Assembly (NCBI GenBank): GCA_947652805.1 | Contig: CANTEM010000001.1 | Coordinates: 1 to 49,384, forward strand | Source: an uncultured Clostridia bacterium | GTDB taxonomy: Bacteria; Bacillota; Clostridia; Oscillospirales; CAG-272 | Length of the DNA stretch: 49,384 bases | Direction: 5' to 3' | Part shown: one piece after another, positions 48,088 through 49,384 of the stretch | Position numbering within the stretch: the first letter of the stretch is position 1 | Layout of the letters: the number at the start of each line of letters is the position of its first letter | Translations under genes and position numbers: made by a program | Notes under the pieces: generated by a model | Told to the model about the DNA's origin: nothing | The model's input: only the letters and a program-made list of their open reading frames with translations | Databases searched by the model: none

Positions 48088-48534
48088 ATGAAGCTCCATG
48101 AACTTTCACCGGCACCAGGATCTGTAAAGCAGGTATGGCGCAAAGGCAGAGGCCCGGGAAGCGGCAACGGCAAAACTGCCGGCAAAGGCCACAAGGGTCA
48201 GAACGCCCGCAGCGGCGGCGGAGTACGTCTCGGATTTGAAGGCGGACAGCTGCCTCTTTATAGAAAGCTTCCGAAAAGAGGCTTTAACAATATTCGTTTT
48301 GCAACACAGTATGCTACCGTTAACGTAGGCACACTGAACGAAAAGTTTGCAGACGGTGAAACAGTCAATCTGGAAACACTTCTGGACAAGAAAATTGTCC
48401 GCAAGGGTCTGGATGGACTGAAAGTGCTGGGAAGCGGCGAACTCACCAAGAAATTAACTGTTGAAGCGGCTGTCTTTTCAGGTACGGCAAAAGAAAAGAT
48501 CGAAGCGGCAGGTGGAAAGACTGAGGTGAAGTAA
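48088..48534 (+). CDS. rplO: Ribosomal protein L15
   Basis: Late-assembly large-subunit protein. The 148 residues begin MKLHELSPAPGSVKQVWRKG and contain the Gly-rich GPGSGNGKTAGKGHKGQNAR and GFEGGQLPLYRKLPKRGF. AAGGAGG precedes the ATG; secY starts one base after the stop. Confidence 0.98.
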   Translation: MKLHELSPAPGSVKQVWRKGRGPGSGNGKTAGKGHKGQNARSGGGVRLGFEGGQLPLYRKLPKRGFNNIRFATQYATVNVGTLNEKFADGETVNLETLLDKKIVRKGLDGLKVLGSGELTKKLTVEAAVFSGTAKEKIEAAGGKTEVK

Positions 48535-48535
48535 G

Positions 48536-49384
48536 ATGTTCCAGACGATAAAAAACGCTTGGAAAATCGACGACTTGCGTCGTAAGATCGTATTTGCACT
48601 GTTTATTCTGCTCCTGTACAGAATCGGCGCACAGATTCCCGTGCCGTTCCTGACAGGGGATCTTGCAGCAAGTATGAATACGCAAACGGCAGGCTCTATC
48701 CTGCAATATCTGAACATCTTGTCCGGCGGCGCGTTTGCGCAGGCAACCCTGTTTGCACTGGGTATTTCACCCTACATCACAGCATCCATCGTGGTTCAGC
48801 TGCTCACAGTTGCCATTCCTCCCCTGGAGCGTCTCGCAAAAGAGGGTGAAGACGGCAAAAAGAAACTGAACCAGATCACACGGTATGTTACCGTGGCGCT
48901 CGCACTCCTCACCGCAGTAGGATATTACTTCATGCTGCGCGGATATGATTATCTGACAGACAGAGGCGTGTTTGCCGCTGTTGTAATCATCGCCTGCTAC
49001 TGCGCCGGATCTTCTCTGGTTATGTGGCTGGCAGAAAAAATCAACGAAAGCGGAATCGGCAACGGTATCTCCCTGATCCTGTTCGCAAACATCGTTTCCC
49101 GGGGTCCCAGCATTGTGGCTCGTCTGTGGGCGTATGCTTCCGGTCAGGTGGAAGGCACCGCACAGTGGCTGGGCATCATCATCGCCGTTGCATCTGTTGT
49201 TATCGGTATTTTGATGGTAGCGCTGATCGTATTCATCACAAACTCCGAACGCCGCCTGCCTGTGCAGTACGCAAAGAAGGTTGTCGGACGGAAGATGTAC
49301 GGCGGTCAGAACTCTACACTGCCCATTAAGCTGAACAATACCGGTGTAATGCCGATTATCTTTGCAAGCTCCAGATCAACAAGA
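48536..49384 (+). CDS. secY: Protein translocase subunit SecY (5' part, cut by window end)
   Basis: Pore subunit of the Sec translocon. The 283 codons present cover about two thirds of the protein. They open with MFQTIKNAWKIDDLRRKIVF, followed by membrane span 1 (LFILLLYRIGAQIPVP), the plug region (LSGGAFAQATLFALGISPYI), ASIVVQLL and a NGISLILFANIVSRGP loop. The C-terminal spans lie outside. The last four codons (Arg-Ser-Thr-Arg after MPIIFASS) do not fit the hydrophobic segment expected here, so the extreme end may be unreliable. Confidence 0.95.
   Translation, partial: MFQTIKNAWKIDDLRRKIVFALFILLLYRIGAQIPVPFLTGDLAASMNTQTAGSILQYLNILSGGAFAQATLFALGISPYITASIVVQLLTVAIPPLERLAKEGEDGKKKLNQITRYVTVALALLTAVGYYFMLRGYDYLTDRGVFAAVVIIACYCAGSSLVMWLAEKINESGIGNGISLILFANIVSRGPSIVARLWAYASGQVEGTAQWLGIIIAVASVVIGILMVALIVFITNSERRLPVQYAKKVVGRKMYGGQNSTLPIKLNNTGVMPIIFASSRSTR

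Noticed and set aside
1..49384. tRNA or rRNA genes
   Set aside because: No cloverleaf with a T-arm GGTTCGA-type motif and CCA context, and no rRNA-like sequence was noticed on either strand; this was by eye, not by a covariance search.

Overview
The window looks like a chromosomal piece of a Gram-positive anaerobe of the class Clostridia, most likely an Oscillospiraceae/Ruminococcaceae-type gut bacterium. Supporting signs are strong AGGAGG-type ribosome binding sites, TTG and GTG starts, an S10-spc ribosomal operon with zinc-type S14, an RNase Y gene, an mreBCD-mrdA cluster downstream of zapA, and TelA/XpaC and CotH homologues. Base composition is moderately GC-rich by eye, except for an AT-rich first ~430 bases and a few AT-rich spacers. 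The assignment is by inference from gene content; no 16S rRNA, tRNA or CRISPR was seen.

Layout. (1) 1-430: an AT-rich edge with a small tandem ribbon-helix-helix-like protein gene, compositionally unlike the rest. (2) 517-18108, all on the minus strand: a long collinear block read from high to low coordinates as zapA, U32 hydroxylase/peptidase, dut, maf, mreB, mreC, mreD, mrdA (PBP2), nth, yqhQ, prmC, leuA, cimA, mnmE, then rny with its own promoter. Gene overlaps of 4-20 bases and short gaps suggest that most of it is co-transcribed from a sigma-A-type promoter at 18230-18258. It joins cell elongation and division with DNA repair, nucleotide-pool sanitation, translation and branched-chain amino acid entry steps. 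(3) 18145-27355, plus strand: proBA, a TIM-barrel isomerase, a DUF1934-holA-RNase-M5-like-gtrA operon, a YgiQ-type radical SAM gene and sfsA. (4) 27442-28928: a DUF6514 protein, a 482-base AT-rich spacer and a CBS-domain protein whose N-terminus carries an HEPN-like R-x4-H motif. (5) 29216-38136, minus strand: an 8-TM protein, XpaC, TelA, a LemA-like protein and a TPM-domain protein form an envelope-stress-type operon closed by a strong terminator. An ABC-F ATPase and a lipoprotein-anchored CotH kinase follow. (6) 38592-49384, plus strand: a consensus promoter, a ~310-base leader and the S10-spc operon from rpsJ to a secY gene cut by the window end.

The feature that ties the window together is a family of ~155-165-base palindromic, MITE-like repeats in at least eight intergenic places. 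Four full copies share terminal inverted repeats, two different variable hairpin arms whose stems stay paired although their sequences differ, and a conserved 44-45-base core. In two copies the core is inverted relative to the arms. The element ends are hairpins followed by T-runs on both strands, so they probably also work as transcription terminators. This family, the HEPN-CBS protein, the TelA/XpaC/LemA/TPM cluster and the S10 leader with a possible small gene are the most interesting targets here.
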